NCBI GenBank assembly: GCA_964557855.1
Contig: CAZLBP010000010.1
Coordinates: 51,042-115,041, forward strand
Origin: JAJRZL01 sp964557855
GTDB taxonomy: Bacteria > Zixibacteria > MSB-5A5 > GN15 > FEB-12
Reading direction: 5' to 3'
Length of the DNA: 64,000 nt
Below, piece by piece: positions 8,877-18,340 of this stretch (positions are counted from its first letter, which is position 1; each line of letters opens with the position of its first letter). A model generated the notes under the pieces. It saw only the letters and a list, made by a program, of their open reading frames with translations. It searched no databases and had not been told where the DNA came from. Made by a program: the position numbers and the translations under genes.

Positions 8877-9024
8877 CCTGATTAACCGGGCTTCGGGTGG
8901 TGAATTTAGTTGATTAGAGAGGTCTATGAATATATATTTGGACGCTGACTTCGATAACAATTGTCAATGCGGCAACTTATGGCGTCGCACCAATCTACCA
9001 CCCGTTTACTGGAAAGGAATGGTC

Positions 9025-9420
9025 ATGAGCCACAATCACCTGGAACTACTGCAAAAGGGGTACGCCAATTTCGCCAAAGGAGACATCCCGGCCGTTCTGG
9101 ACATGTTTGATGCCAATATCGACTGGACCGTAATGGAAGGTTTTCCTTATGGCGGCAAGTACAACGGACCGGATGAAGTATTAGAAAACGTCTTCATGAA
9201 ACTGGGATCAGAATGGGATAAATGGCACGCTGAACCCATCGAGTTCATGGAAAACGGAGATAAAATCGTAGTCCTGGGCAAATATTCCGGTACCTACAAG
9301 GCTACCGGCAAGAGCGTCGAGACAGATTTCGCGCACGTCTGGACTCTTCGTGACGGTAAAGCGGTGAAATTCGTGCAGTACACAGATACGGCGGTGATTC
9401 AGACGGCACTGCAGTCCTGA
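9025..9420 (+). CDS. SnoaL-like / NTF2-fold polyketide-cyclase family protein
   Basis: A 131-residue protein of the NTF2-like superfamily. It begins with the usual helix and FAKGDIPAVLDMFDANIDWTV pattern, then a curved sheet ending in AHVWTLRDGKAVKFVQYTDT. Such proteins bind or convert small hydrophobic molecules; the substrate cannot be read from sequence. The ATG at 9025 is chosen because GGAAAGGA lies 5-10 bases upstream and it matches the family start; an in-frame ATG at 8926 would add 33 residues with no family resemblance. It is followed by a strong stem-loop. Confidence 0.75.
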   Translation: MSHNHLELLQKGYANFAKGDIPAVLDMFDANIDWTVMEGFPYGGKYNGPDEVLENVFMKLGSEWDKWHAEPIEFMENGDKIVVLGKYSGTYKATGKSVETDFAHVWTLRDGKAVKFVQYTDTAVIQTALQS

Positions 9421-9431
9421 ACAGTTTGCTC

Positions 9432-9469
9432 CCGTTTCTTCCCGGGACAGGTATCTCGGGAAGAAACGG
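9432..9469. terminator. Bidirectional stem-loop between convergent genes
   Basis: CCGTTTCTTCCCG at 9432-9444 pairs perfectly with CGGGAAGAAACGG at 9457-9469, a 13 bp stem with a 12-base loop. It lies between two converging stop codons. There is no long T run on either side, so it may act as a weak terminator or an mRNA end-protecting hairpin. Confidence 0.6.
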
Positions 9470-9485
9470 ACAATTACTCACATCC

Positions 9486-10868
9486 CTACGGGCAAGGCGG
9501 TATATAATAGCCGTTCCACAGCCAGCCGACCAAATACGTCACGTCGCCTACATCCACCGGTCCGCCGGGTCCCACGGTAGCGTCAACATTGCCCTCTTCC
9601 ATACAGGCCGGGGGCGGTCCGCCGCGGAACAGATAGTTGACCAGGTAAGATAAATCCCCCACGTCAACCGGTCCGCCCGGACCCGTGACACCATCGACAT
9701 TACCCCGGTTTTTGCAGAAAGTATCCCGAACGAAAAACGACACGGGGCAACAGGCGGTATCAAGATCGTTGGTGATACAGATATCGAACGTCACATGACC
9801 GCGATCAAGCGTGTCGCTGTCAAAAGTCAACAGGCCACCTGGAGTGAGGCTATATGCCCCATGGGGCGGCTGATTTGTGGTCCCGATATATAGCTCGGTG
9901 GGCGCACATTCGTCTTCCTTGGGCGTGACCTGCAGCGAAGCGCTCTCGCCGGCCCAGATCTCAGCCGTATCATCGCAACCGGACACGAAGCCGATATCAC
10001 CGGAAGCCACGAAGACTTCGAAAACACACTGGGCGCAGTTGCATTCGCGAAACACCTGAATCGCCACCTGATGTTGCTCACAGACTTCGTCGAGTGTCGG
10101 AGTATAACTCCAGACAACGAGCGAATCGCCTATCTTCTGAATTGTACCCGGACCCCACAGATGGGCAAACTCAAATGGCTCGCCCGGCACACCGATGGGA
10201 TCGGTGGCCGTGAACGTATCAACTATGGCCACGTTGGGATAGGCGACTATCGGGCCCGGACAATCGACGAATTCCGGCGGCCCACAGGGCAACATCGTCG
10301 CCTCGAAACAGTACGGACCACCCCAGGCCGGCGTAATTACATGCGGCGGTTGATCGAGGCTCCAGGTCCAGGCGCCACCTGCAGTGAGATAGGTCGAATC
10401 GATACAAAGCGTGTCGCCATGCTGGTACGGTATGGTCTGGATCCACCACACGGGCTCGATGAAATCCTCGAAAATGCCCGGTCCCATGAGCTGCACGCCG
10501 TTGAACCCAATCGTATCGGCGCCAATTCCGTCGACCCCGTACGCCGACATATGGAAAGACAAATCGAACCGGGTTAGCCAATCATGTGATAGCGTATCAT
10601 ACTGGATCGGACTGAATTGATTCGTATAGAATCCCCCCTGATGCGTCCACACGTGAAAGCCGTTGGAAAAGGCAATCAGCCTGGTCGGGAAAAAGCCGGT
10701 ATACTCTAAACGAAACGTAAACCGATTGGCACACCCGGCCAGAACATAGTCGGTTCCATACCCGGGCGTGATGTCATCCAGATAAACGCCGGCGCCCGCC
10801 TCCGGCGCCTGAGCGGCAAACAGTATGATTAAGACTGACACGAGACTGCTGCGAATCACATACTTCAT
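9486..10868 (-). CDS. Secreted protein with dockerin-like C-terminal repeats
   Basis: A 460-residue exported protein. It has a signal peptide (about residues 1-27, ending AQAPEAGAG). The middle holds Cys-rich beta domains resembling Ig or cadherin-like folds (about 190-390). The C-terminus has two similar calcium-loop motifs: GNVDGVTGPGGPVDVGDLSY then YLVNYLFRGGPPP, and GNVDATVGPGGPVDVGDVTY then YLVGWLW. This paired motif is the dockerin-like element that is widespread in secreted proteins of Zixibacteria and relatives. It may serve for attachment or sorting; no cohesin is visible here. A GGGAGGAG ribosome site precedes the ATG. Confidence 0.75.
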   Translation of the reverse strand: MKYVIRSSLVSVLIILFAAQAPEAGAGVYLDDITPGYGTDYVLAGCANRFTFRLEYTGFFPTRLIAFSNGFHVWTHQGGFYTNQFSPIQYDTLSHDWLTRFDLSFHMSAYGVDGIGADTIGFNGVQLMGPGIFEDFIEPVWWIQTIPYQHGDTLCIDSTYLTAGGAWTWSLDQPPHVITPAWGGPYCFEATMLPCGPPEFVDCPGPIVAYPNVAIVDTFTATDPIGVPGEPFEFAHLWGPGTIQKIGDSLVVWSYTPTLDEVCEQHQVAIQVFRECNCAQCVFEVFVASGDIGFVSGCDDTAEIWAGESASLQVTPKEDECAPTELYIGTTNQPPHGAYSLTPGGLLTFDSDTLDRGHVTFDICITNDLDTACCPVSFFVRDTFCKNRGNVDGVTGPGGPVDVGDLSYLVNYLFRGGPPPACMEEGNVDATVGPGGPVDVGDVTYLVGWLWNGYYIPPCP

Positions 10869-11177
10869 CGCTCTCCTCCCTTGAGAAATGTCGGTTGGTA
10901 GCCACGCACTTGTGGCAAAGAACTGCTCTTGATTGACACTTTAGACATATTCTACGGCCGCACATGTCGGTGAACGTACTATTTGATATAGATAAGCTAA
11001 TACATGATCAGTGTTTACGCAAGACATTTTTAAATGGCCAAAGCAAACAAGGCAACTAAGATACATTCAGCCCTGATAGCTCGGAAACTCTATGGTTCCT
11101 GGAAACAGCTGCCCCCTATCGAACGATTACCGTTTCATAGACCGCGGGCTGTTATGTGATTCTATGAATCAACCGGA
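10869..11177. other. 309-base intergenic region, no gene seen
   Basis: It lies upstream of the dockerin-type gene and downstream of the methyltransferase, both on the minus strand. It is more AT-rich than its surroundings and presumably contains the dockerin gene's promoter, but I found no convincing -35/-10 pair, hairpin or short gene. Confidence 0.5.
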
Positions 11178-11843
11178 CTAGGAACCCTCGTGAAGCCCCA
11201 GCAACAATGACCAATAGTGTCTCTTATACACGAACCGCTTCACCGAGAAATACGGCGACACGATCCCCTCCAGCTCATCCCGGTCGAAATAGTTCTTCAG
11301 GATCGTATACTCCCGGCCGTCGTCAAGATATCTACGCTTGTAATTGTTGCCGTGTTCATCCTTACCGAGAGAATGCTGCTGCGGACCCTCCGCCGGCGGA
11401 TTGTTGTCTATCATCCAGATAAGCCCCGAAGGCCCGGGGAGACGTTTAAGCTCGGCGAACAGAGAGTGATAGTCCTGACTGGGATGATGCGACAACCAGA
11501 AACCAAGAAGCACCAGATCCACCTGGCCGGCCGCAAACGGAAGGTGTCGCAAATCCGCCCTCACGAAAGACGGTCGCGTATGGTACTCCTTCCTGCCCGC
11601 TTCCCGGAGCATTTCAGCGGAAATATCGCAAGCGATCACCGAACCGGCCGTCTCAGCTGCGATTTGCGTCCAGTAACCGGTACCGCAGGCAATATCCAGT
11701 ACCGTTTTGTCGGCGGCCACTTGCCTGAGAAAGACCGCTTCGTCGTCTATTTCTCGCCTTCGATCCGGGACGTCGCGGTAGTAAATCTGCTCATATTCCG
11801 GCGCTCGCTGCCGGTAATACTCAATAAGTTCCTTATCGTTCAT
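11178..11843 (-). CDS. Class I SAM-dependent methyltransferase
   Basis: A 221-residue Rossmann-type methyltransferase. Motif I is VLDIACGTGYWT (about 48-59), the acidic end of strand 2 is IACDIS, and LRHLPFAAGQVDLVLLGFWLSHHP fits motifs II/III. Similar proteins methylate small molecules or lipids; the substrate is not evident. The gene overlaps the upstream flavodoxin-like gene by 4 bases, so it is the last member of the leftward operon that starts at gcvT or comB. Confidence 0.82.
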   Translation of the reverse strand: MNDKELIEYYRQRAPEYEQIYYRDVPDRRREIDDEAVFLRQVAADKTVLDIACGTGYWTQIAAETAGSVIACDISAEMLREAGRKEYHTRPSFVRADLRHLPFAAGQVDLVLLGFWLSHHPSQDYHSLFAELKRLPGPSGLIWMIDNNPPAEGPQQHSLGKDEHGNNYKRRYLDDGREYTILKNYFDRDELEGIVSPYFSVKRFVYKRHYWSLLLGLHEGS

Positions 11844-12454
11844 CGGTTGCCAAGGATCTTTCGAGCCAGCTTTCTGCCCAGCGTGGCGGCCTCTTTGAGA
11901 ACAGCCGCGTCTTCCTTTGCCGACTCCGGCTCATATCCGAACGCATGATGAACCAATACGCCCTCGTTTGTCACTTCGATCCATTTGAAGAATCCCGCCA
12001 TCACCCGGCGGGCTCCTTCGAACCAGCCCTGCTCACCCCCCACCAGCACCATGGCGCCCGGCCTCTTGTGAGGCAGCAATTTCAGAAACTCGTGATCGGG
12101 GTCAATGTTATCCCAGTCGACCGGCCGGACACAATTGCACCGGTCGATAAAGAGCTTGGCCTGAGCCGATACCGAATCAAAATAGATCGGCGAACCCAGT
12201 AACACACAGTCGGCATCCGCAAGATGCTTGTAGACATACGATAAATCATCATCATAGAAACAGAACTCCGGGGTAGGCGCGTCACCGCACGATTGACAGG
12301 GAATGAACTGCAGATCATTGAGCTTGACGAACTCGACGGTCACCGAATCGACGTCGCCGATGTTCTTCGTTATTTCCCCGCCCAAATGGCGCAGCAGAAA
12401 ATCCGTCGACGATCCCTCGACCGGCGAACCGGATATGGTCAGTACCTTAATCAA
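11840..12454 (-). CDS. Flavodoxin-fold NAD(P)H-dependent FMN reductase
   Basis: A 204-residue flavodoxin-like protein. It starts VLTISGSPVEGSSTDFLLRH, the FMN phosphate loop, and has a CxxC-like pair in PCQSCG followed by FCFYDDDLSYVYKHL and VLLGSPIYFDSVSAQAKLFIDRC, typical of the NADPH-dependent FMN reductase/iron-sulphur flavoprotein group. The TTG at 12454 is chosen because GGAGAGGG lies 6 bases upstream and the family start follows directly; the TTG two codons upstream (12460) is possible. It overlaps the end of the ABC-F gene by 8 bases. Confidence 0.78.
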   Translation of the reverse strand: MIKVLTISGSPVEGSSTDFLLRHLGGEITKNIGDVDSVTVEFVKLNDLQFIPCQSCGDAPTPEFCFYDDDLSYVYKHLADADCVLLGSPIYFDSVSAQAKLFIDRCNCVRPVDWDNIDPDHEFLKLLPHKRPGAMVLVGGEQGWFEGARRVMAGFFKWIEVTNEGVLVHHAFGYEPESAKEDAAVLKEAATLGRKLARKILGNR

Positions 12455-14330
12455 GCTCAACCCTCTCCAGTCTCTCCAGCTCACCGTACAGTTCCAGGAT
12501 GTTGTCCTCCAGCTCCCGTTTTTTTTCTGAGGCCGCATTCAATTGCTCCCAGTCCGTGCGCGGTATGTGCCGCCGAATCTCCTCTTCCAGTCCCGCCAGT
12601 TCCTTCTCCTTGTCGGCGATTTTCGACTTGGTCGATTGTATGTGTTTCTTGTGTCGCGCAATCCGTTTGGACTTCTCTTTGAAAGCCAGGTAAGCGTCCT
12701 TCGACTTGGCCGGCTTCCGATTAACCGTCGGTTCGGATTCGGCACTCTTTCCCTTGAAATAGGAATAGCCGCCCTCGTAAACGGTCAGCCGACCATCCTC
12801 AATGTGAAACACCCGGTCCACAACCTGTTTGAGGAAGTGACGATCGTGACTCACGATAAGGCAACTGCCGTCATAGTCGCGTAGAGCCTCTTCCAACACC
12901 TCCCTGGAATCAATGTCCAGATGATTGGTTGGCTCGTCAAAGATGATGAAGTTGGCCGGATGGTACAGCAGGCGAGCCAGCGAAAGCTTCGTCTTTTCCC
13001 CGCCCGAAAGAGATTTCACTAGCTTGAAGCAGTCCTCGCCGGTAAACCCGAATCGCGCCAGATTGGACCGAATCTTCCCGATCTCCGCCATCGGGTCCAT
13101 TTCCCACAGACAGTCCAGTACCGTGCTCTCGCCGTCCAGTTCCGCCAGCTCCTGATCGAAATAGGCCACGTCCACTTTGTTGCCCAGGCGGATTTCTCCA
13201 CACATAGGTGACAGTTCACCGATAAGCGCCTTCAGCACGGTCGTCTTGCCGGAACCGTTGCGGCCGATCAGACCCACCTTGTCGCGGCGGTAGACGTCGA
13301 AACTGACATCGGAAACGATCGGATCCCCGCCGTATCCCAGACTCACGTTTTTCGCTTCCAGCACGTGGGCAAATGAGCGCCCGGACGATGCCACGCTGAT
13401 TACGGGCGATTGCCCCTCGGAACGCGGCGGCGGCAATCGTTTGATCCGCGACAGATACTTCAGCTTGGATTGCGCCTGCTTCGTCTTCTGACCGGCCATA
13501 TTCCGGCGTACGAAGTCTTCCAGCCGCCTGATCTCTTCCTGCTGGTGCTTGTATCGGTGCTCGTGCAAGCGCTTGCGCTCGGCACGTTCCTCGAGGTACT
13601 TCTCGAAAATGCCGCTGTAAAAATGGAGTTTTCCGAACTGTATTTCCCACACCTTGGAAACGGTCGCATTCAGAAAAGCCCGGTCGTGAGATATGACAAG
13701 GTAAGCCTTGTCCGTCGAAGCCAGGTACTCCTCCAGCCACACGGTCGACTCGATATCAAGATGGTTGGTCGGTTCATCCAGCAGCAACAGATTGCCGCGC
13801 CCGGCCAGAGCCCGCGCCAGCCCTGCCCGGTTCTTCTCACCGCCGGAAAAGTTGACCAATCGGTCGCGGTGGCGGTTTCGCTCGAAGCCCAGGCCCGCCA
13901 GTATCGTGCGCACCTCATGCTCGAAAGTAAATCCGCCCTCGGCTTCGAAACGGGGCTGAAGCTGTCCCAACCGTTCCAGGCTGCTGCTGTCCGACGGGTG
14001 AGCCGCCAAATGCTCTTCCAGGGCCGCTATCTCCTGACGCATGGCCAGGAGGTCTTCCCGAGCCGATGAAACGTACTCGAAAAGCGTCTGCTCGAGCACC
14101 GCTGTCTTGTCCTGCCCGATGTAATCTATGACACAAGACTTGGCGCAGGTTATGCTGCCGGCATCGGCCGCCAGATGTCCGGCAATCAAGTCGAACAGCG
14201 TGGTCTTGCCGATCCCGTTCTTACCCACCAGACCGATGCGGTCGCTGGAATCGACCGTAAACGAGATACCATCAAAGATAACGTGATCTATAAATCTTTT
14301 GGAGACGTTCTCCGCCGAGAGCAGTGTCAT
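12447..14330 (-). CDS. ABC-F family ATPase (translation factor type)
   Basis: A 627-residue soluble protein with two ABC ATPase domains and no membrane segments. Domain 1 has GKNGIGKTT and FSGGEKNRAGLARAL; domain 2 has GRNGSGKTT and LSGGEKTKLSLARLL; both are followed by LLDEPTNHLDI or IFDEPTNHLDI. The linker between them (about 245-325) is charged and helical, and the C-terminus (about 540-627) is a Lys/Glu coiled coil. ABC-F proteins act on the ribosome. The ATG at 14330 has AGGGG upstream and lies 2 bases after the BatA-like stop; an upstream in-frame ATG (14414) would sit inside that gene. Confidence 0.92.
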   Translation of the reverse strand: MTLLSAENVSKRFIDHVIFDGISFTVDSSDRIGLVGKNGIGKTTLFDLIAGHLAADAGSITCAKSCVIDYIGQDKTAVLEQTLFEYVSSAREDLLAMRQEIAALEEHLAAHPSDSSSLERLGQLQPRFEAEGGFTFEHEVRTILAGLGFERNRHRDRLVNFSGGEKNRAGLARALAGRGNLLLLDEPTNHLDIESTVWLEEYLASTDKAYLVISHDRAFLNATVSKVWEIQFGKLHFYSGIFEKYLEERAERKRLHEHRYKHQQEEIRRLEDFVRRNMAGQKTKQAQSKLKYLSRIKRLPPPRSEGQSPVISVASSGRSFAHVLEAKNVSLGYGGDPIVSDVSFDVYRRDKVGLIGRNGSGKTTVLKALIGELSPMCGEIRLGNKVDVAYFDQELAELDGESTVLDCLWEMDPMAEIGKIRSNLARFGFTGEDCFKLVKSLSGGEKTKLSLARLLYHPANFIIFDEPTNHLDIDSREVLEEALRDYDGSCLIVSHDRHFLKQVVDRVFHIEDGRLTVYEGGYSYFKGKSAESEPTVNRKPAKSKDAYLAFKEKSKRIARHKKHIQSTKSKIADKEKELAGLEEEIRRHIPRTDWEQLNAASEKKRELEDNILELYGELERLERVELD

Positions 14331-14332
14331 GA

Positions 14333-16402
14333 TCACCCCTCGGTCGAGGCGCCGCGGGACAAGATCATCTCCACGGCCAGCAGGATAACGGCGATCCAGA
14401 GAAAAAGCTGCCACAGTTCTTTGCCGTACCGAAACTCGCCCACGGCGGCCGCCAGGTTGGTTTCCGGCTCCAGAACATTGAAGCTGTCGGCGCCGATTGC
14501 CTGGGCCAGACGATCACGGTCCACGTCGGCCAGGTCACATTCGGCCGGATCGATATTGACCGCGAACCGGTCCACTTCGAACCCGACGTGACGGATACTG
14601 TAAATGCCCGGCAGGCGAACCGGAGCCGCACGGACCAGGACATTGCCTTTCTCTTCATCCACCGTCAAATAGTAGATACTACTGTCCGGCGTCACCATCT
14701 CCATGGAGCCGGCCGGCGCGCCCCTTACGCTGAGCGTGCGCGTGATATCCTCACCCACGTAGAGTTCCATATCGAACAGAGACAGATCGGACGCCAGGTA
14801 CTCGGTCATACGCGAAATGAACGGCACGAAAAAAGCATGCCCGGTCAGGTCCGAGTATTGCGGAGCCAGTGGCCCGGTAAAAGCCAGCACCTGTCCCGAC
14901 CCGTACTCCGCCTCGATCAGAGCCGGCCTGTCCCCCGAGAACCGAGCGACGGTCTCGGCTTCACCGATCACGTGCATTTTCGGCAGCGTATAAAACTTCA
15001 GTTCCGGCATTTCCTCGCCGCCAAAGTCGAATACCGAAAACACCGGGTGATTGACATCCACCGTCTCCAGCGTATAGAAACCGGCCCGGCTGAAATCCTG
15101 TCTGATCGGTTCGTCGAACACGACACCGGTAACCTCGGACCACACGCTGTTCATACGATTGACCTCGGTGACCGCGCCATAGGCAACCAGCAGCGCTTTT
15201 CCCCCTCTCACGTATGATTTCACCCGCGCCGCATAGCTGTCGGACAGAGCGCCCGGGTCGGTCAGAATGATCACGTCATATTGACTCAAATCCACACCCG
15301 CCAGGTCCTCGAACGAGCTTTCCTTGACCGACCAGTATTGATTGAGCGACAACGACGGTACCAGGGCCAGACTGATGAACTTCGCGGCCTCGTCGTCACT
15401 CGCAATCAGCACGGTGAACTGATCCGGAATTCTGAAACTGAAATAGTACCTGTTGTCGCCCGGGAACTTGTCGTCGGACAACTCCACGTAACCGGAATGA
15501 AAACCGCCGCTCGACACGGCACGAATGAAATGGACAGTCGTCTCGTTGCCGGCTGTCACCCGCACGTCGGACTGCGCCACCCGGTTGCCGTCGATGAAAA
15601 GAGATGCTATCAGGTCGTCACGATCGCGATCCTCGTAATTCTTGATCGTCGCCGTAACCGTGAACTCATGACCGGGCAGCAGTAACTGCCCGCCGAAACT
15701 GACATCGGTAATACCGCAATTGTCATGCTGATCGATCGGGAAGTCGATTGCATAGACTCTGACATCGCTGTTACGCAACACCGCGCTGTCCGGGAGAGCG
15801 TGCCGTTGGTAATCCGTTATCAAATACAGTTCTTTGTTCAAATTGGAAGCCGCACTCAGAAAGTCATCAGCCTGTTCCAGCGCCGCCTGTAGACTGGTCT
15901 CTCCGTACCCCGGGGACAAGCGTGACAGGAGATCCCGGACCACCCCCGCCGAAGTAAACTCGGACAATCCTTCCGCACTCTCGGCCTGGCTCACCGGCAA
16001 CAACATTACTTCGTCGGACTCACCGAATGTCTCCAGAAGTTGCGCGGTGCGCTTGCGGGCCAGCTCGAACAGATCACCGTCCTTCGTGTACCGGTTCATC
16101 GAGGCCGTATTGTCAAAGACGATAACGGCTGACACCGACGCGTGCGAACCGATATTGCCTCCCTCAGTCGCCGGGCGCGCAAACGCCAGCACTATCGCCA
16201 GAAGAATGAGCATGCGCAGAAGCAACAGAAGCAGCTGCCGGATCTTGAGTCGCCGCACCTGGCGCCGTTGCATGGCCTTAAGATGCTTCAGCGACGAAAA
16301 CTCCACGACTTTCACCCGCCTCTTGGAAAACAGATGAATTATCAGCGGCACCAATGCCGCCGCGGCGGCAAACAGAACGGTGGGATTAAGGAAATTCAAC
16401 AT
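14333..16402 (-). CDS. BatA-domain / VWA-like membrane protein
   Basis: A 689-residue inner-membrane protein. The N-terminus is a BatA domain: MLNFLNPTVLFAAAAALVPL membrane helix, IIHLFSKRRVKVVEFSSL and a second helix ILLAIVLAFARP (about 58-82). Next comes a von Willebrand factor A-like domain with DNTAS as the metal site (Asp, Thr, Ser) at about residue 97. A large beta-rich periplasmic part follows, and a final membrane helix (LFLWIAVILLAVEMIL) near the C-terminus. Proteins of this build occur in the Bacteroides aerotolerance group. It precedes the ABC-F gene by 2 bases and follows the TPR protein by 9. Confidence 0.83.
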   Translation of the reverse strand: MLNFLNPTVLFAAAAALVPLIIHLFSKRRVKVVEFSSLKHLKAMQRRQVRRLKIRQLLLLLLRMLILLAIVLAFARPATEGGNIGSHASVSAVIVFDNTASMNRYTKDGDLFELARKRTAQLLETFGESDEVMLLPVSQAESAEGLSEFTSAGVVRDLLSRLSPGYGETSLQAALEQADDFLSAASNLNKELYLITDYQRHALPDSAVLRNSDVRVYAIDFPIDQHDNCGITDVSFGGQLLLPGHEFTVTATIKNYEDRDRDDLIASLFIDGNRVAQSDVRVTAGNETTVHFIRAVSSGGFHSGYVELSDDKFPGDNRYYFSFRIPDQFTVLIASDDEAAKFISLALVPSLSLNQYWSVKESSFEDLAGVDLSQYDVIILTDPGALSDSYAARVKSYVRGGKALLVAYGAVTEVNRMNSVWSEVTGVVFDEPIRQDFSRAGFYTLETVDVNHPVFSVFDFGGEEMPELKFYTLPKMHVIGEAETVARFSGDRPALIEAEYGSGQVLAFTGPLAPQYSDLTGHAFFVPFISRMTEYLASDLSLFDMELYVGEDITRTLSVRGAPAGSMEMVTPDSSIYYLTVDEEKGNVLVRAAPVRLPGIYSIRHVGFEVDRFAVNIDPAECDLADVDRDRLAQAIGADSFNVLEPETNLAAAVGEFRYGKELWQLFLWIAVILLAVEMILSRGASTEG

Positions 16403-16411
16403 AATAATCGG

Positions 16412-18304
16412 TTAAGGTTGATACGGCCTTTCCAGATAACGCCGGGCTTCCTCCTGGTGATAGGCCGCCGAGGAACCGGCCAGCACCGCGCCGTAGTAAT
16501 CACGTGCTGTCCCGTGACCGCCGCCTGCATCGTACAGCTTCCCCAGCCACAGATTAATCATGCCCAGATAAAACGGACGCGTCTCGAGGAACAGGGCCGA
16601 TTCCAGATGCGTTAGCGCGCTTCCCGCATCACCCAGGCCCAGGAATGCGATCCCCATCCACAAGTGAGCCGTCGGCGCCGCCGACTCAAGCTGTGTTTGC
16701 TGCTCGGCCAGACCCAACGCCTCACGATAGTACGTCAATGCCCGCTCCTGGTCCCCTGTGTCCTCGGACTTGTGCAGTATGTTGCCAAGCATGATACGCG
16801 CTTCGATCTGAGCGGCCGGATCCGCGCCGCTGTGGATTATCTCGGTGAACAACATTCGCGCCTCATGCGTCTCCCCTCTGAGCACCTGGTACAAACCGAG
16901 GTTGAACTTGATCATGTTGTTATCCGGCTCCAGCTCGCGTGCCTGCGCCAGGTCACGGTGGGCGGCCTCGTACGATCCGTTCATCATCTCGTAAGCGGCC
17001 AGCGTCATCCAGTCGACGGCGGAGGTCGGCTTCAGGCGCAGCAGACCCTCCTGGGCCTCGAGCGCACGGTAGTAGTCTCCGGAGTAAAAACCGGCTCGCT
17101 TTAACATTGATAAACTCATCAATGAATCTTCATGCGAGACGGAACGATCAACCATGGCCAGCGAGTAATCGAGCATATCTCCGTAATTCATCATGGCCTC
17201 GGCCTGTTCCACGAATTGGCTGAAAACCGTCAGCGGGATCGTCAGCGTGTCGACATAGTGCAGCCATTGTGTTTCAAGCTCCGTTATCTCTATCTCGTAT
17301 TGCTCGGCCAGTTTCTCCGCCAGATTGAGGTCCGTGGCTGCCCGGTACAGGTCGCGAAACGGTCCCAACCCGTAACTGTCGATAAGGAACTTCACAAACG
17401 TGGCCGCCGTGCGGTCCGCCACGACCGGATCCGCGTACAGATAGTCGTACGTTCCCAGCAGCGACGCCAGCGGCAAATTCTTCTCTTCCGCGACAAGCTC
17501 TTTCATATCGAATATCGCAAACGAAAGATACCCGGCCATCCCTTCCGACAGGAAAGGCGGCGCATAACCGAAAGTCCGCAGTACGGCCGCATGCGCGGCC
17601 GCAAACGGATCGGCTGAGTTGAACTCCTTCGTATACAAGGCAAAGCCGATATTCCGCGTCGGAATAATCACCTGGCCAAATCGGTCATCCCAGATCACCG
17701 ATCGTATCGGACAGGGGCACAGAAAGAACTGGAACTTGCCCGGCAGATTGAGACTGAATACGGTCTTGAACTTGCGATATTCGTACTCCTGGAGACTCTT
17801 CACCGTAGTCCAGTAAAAATCGGCCAGCGAATTCGGTACATAATGAATATCCATATGCGCGGTCGGATTGAAACTGAACGTGCCGCTGTCGCTGTGGATA
17901 AAAGAACAGATAGTCGTATCCACATCGCCGGGGCGCAGTGGCAGGACCGTCAGGGCATACTCGGCGCCGGCTTTGCCGCGAATACCCTTCATGTGCGCCG
18001 GCAGACCGTATTCGACGGCGAAACTCTGCGAATACGTGTTCGCGGGCGGTCCCAGCGTCACGACGTGGACGGCGAATGCCGTACGCGACGAATCGACCTC
18101 CGTGACCTCCACATCAACCGAAAACGCCAAAAGAAAACCGGTGGTCGGTACTCCCTGCACGACCGTTACCGTGTCCTCCAGTAACAGTATCTCGTCGCCA
18201 ACGTCGGCCTGATGGACCTTCAAAACGCATTCCACGGCCTCGGCTGCCGACAGGGACGTGCCCGTCAAACACAACAGCGCTATGAAAACTATGATGAGTC
18301 GCAT
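16412..18304 (-). CDS. Exported TPR protein with peptidase MA-like fold lacking HExxH
   Basis: A 630-residue protein with an N-terminal signal peptide (MRLIIVFIALLCLTGTSLSA). The middle (about 160-360) has the layout of a peptidase MA-like (gluzincin) domain, with FLSEGMAGY corresponding to the WLxEGxAxY part, but where HExxH should be it reads HAAVL, so a zinc-protease function is unlikely. The C-terminal third (about 400-625) is a run of TPR repeats such as DWMTLAAYEMMNGSYEAAHR. It sits directly upstream of the BatA-like gene and is probably its partner in the envelope (inference from proximity). Confidence 0.65.
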   Translation of the reverse strand: MRLIIVFIALLCLTGTSLSAAEAVECVLKVHQADVGDEILLLEDTVTVVQGVPTTGFLLAFSVDVEVTEVDSSRTAFAVHVVTLGPPANTYSQSFAVEYGLPAHMKGIRGKAGAEYALTVLPLRPGDVDTTICSFIHSDSGTFSFNPTAHMDIHYVPNSLADFYWTTVKSLQEYEYRKFKTVFSLNLPGKFQFFLCPCPIRSVIWDDRFGQVIIPTRNIGFALYTKEFNSADPFAAAHAAVLRTFGYAPPFLSEGMAGYLSFAIFDMKELVAEEKNLPLASLLGTYDYLYADPVVADRTAATFVKFLIDSYGLGPFRDLYRAATDLNLAEKLAEQYEIEITELETQWLHYVDTLTIPLTVFSQFVEQAEAMMNYGDMLDYSLAMVDRSVSHEDSLMSLSMLKRAGFYSGDYYRALEAQEGLLRLKPTSAVDWMTLAAYEMMNGSYEAAHRDLAQARELEPDNNMIKFNLGLYQVLRGETHEARMLFTEIIHSGADPAAQIEARIMLGNILHKSEDTGDQERALTYYREALGLAEQQTQLESAAPTAHLWMGIAFLGLGDAGSALTHLESALFLETRPFYLGMINLWLGKLYDAGGGHGTARDYYGAVLAGSSAAYHQEEARRYLERPYQP

Positions 18305-18340
18305 TATTCAGTTATACGGTTAACCCGAAGAAAGGCTCGT

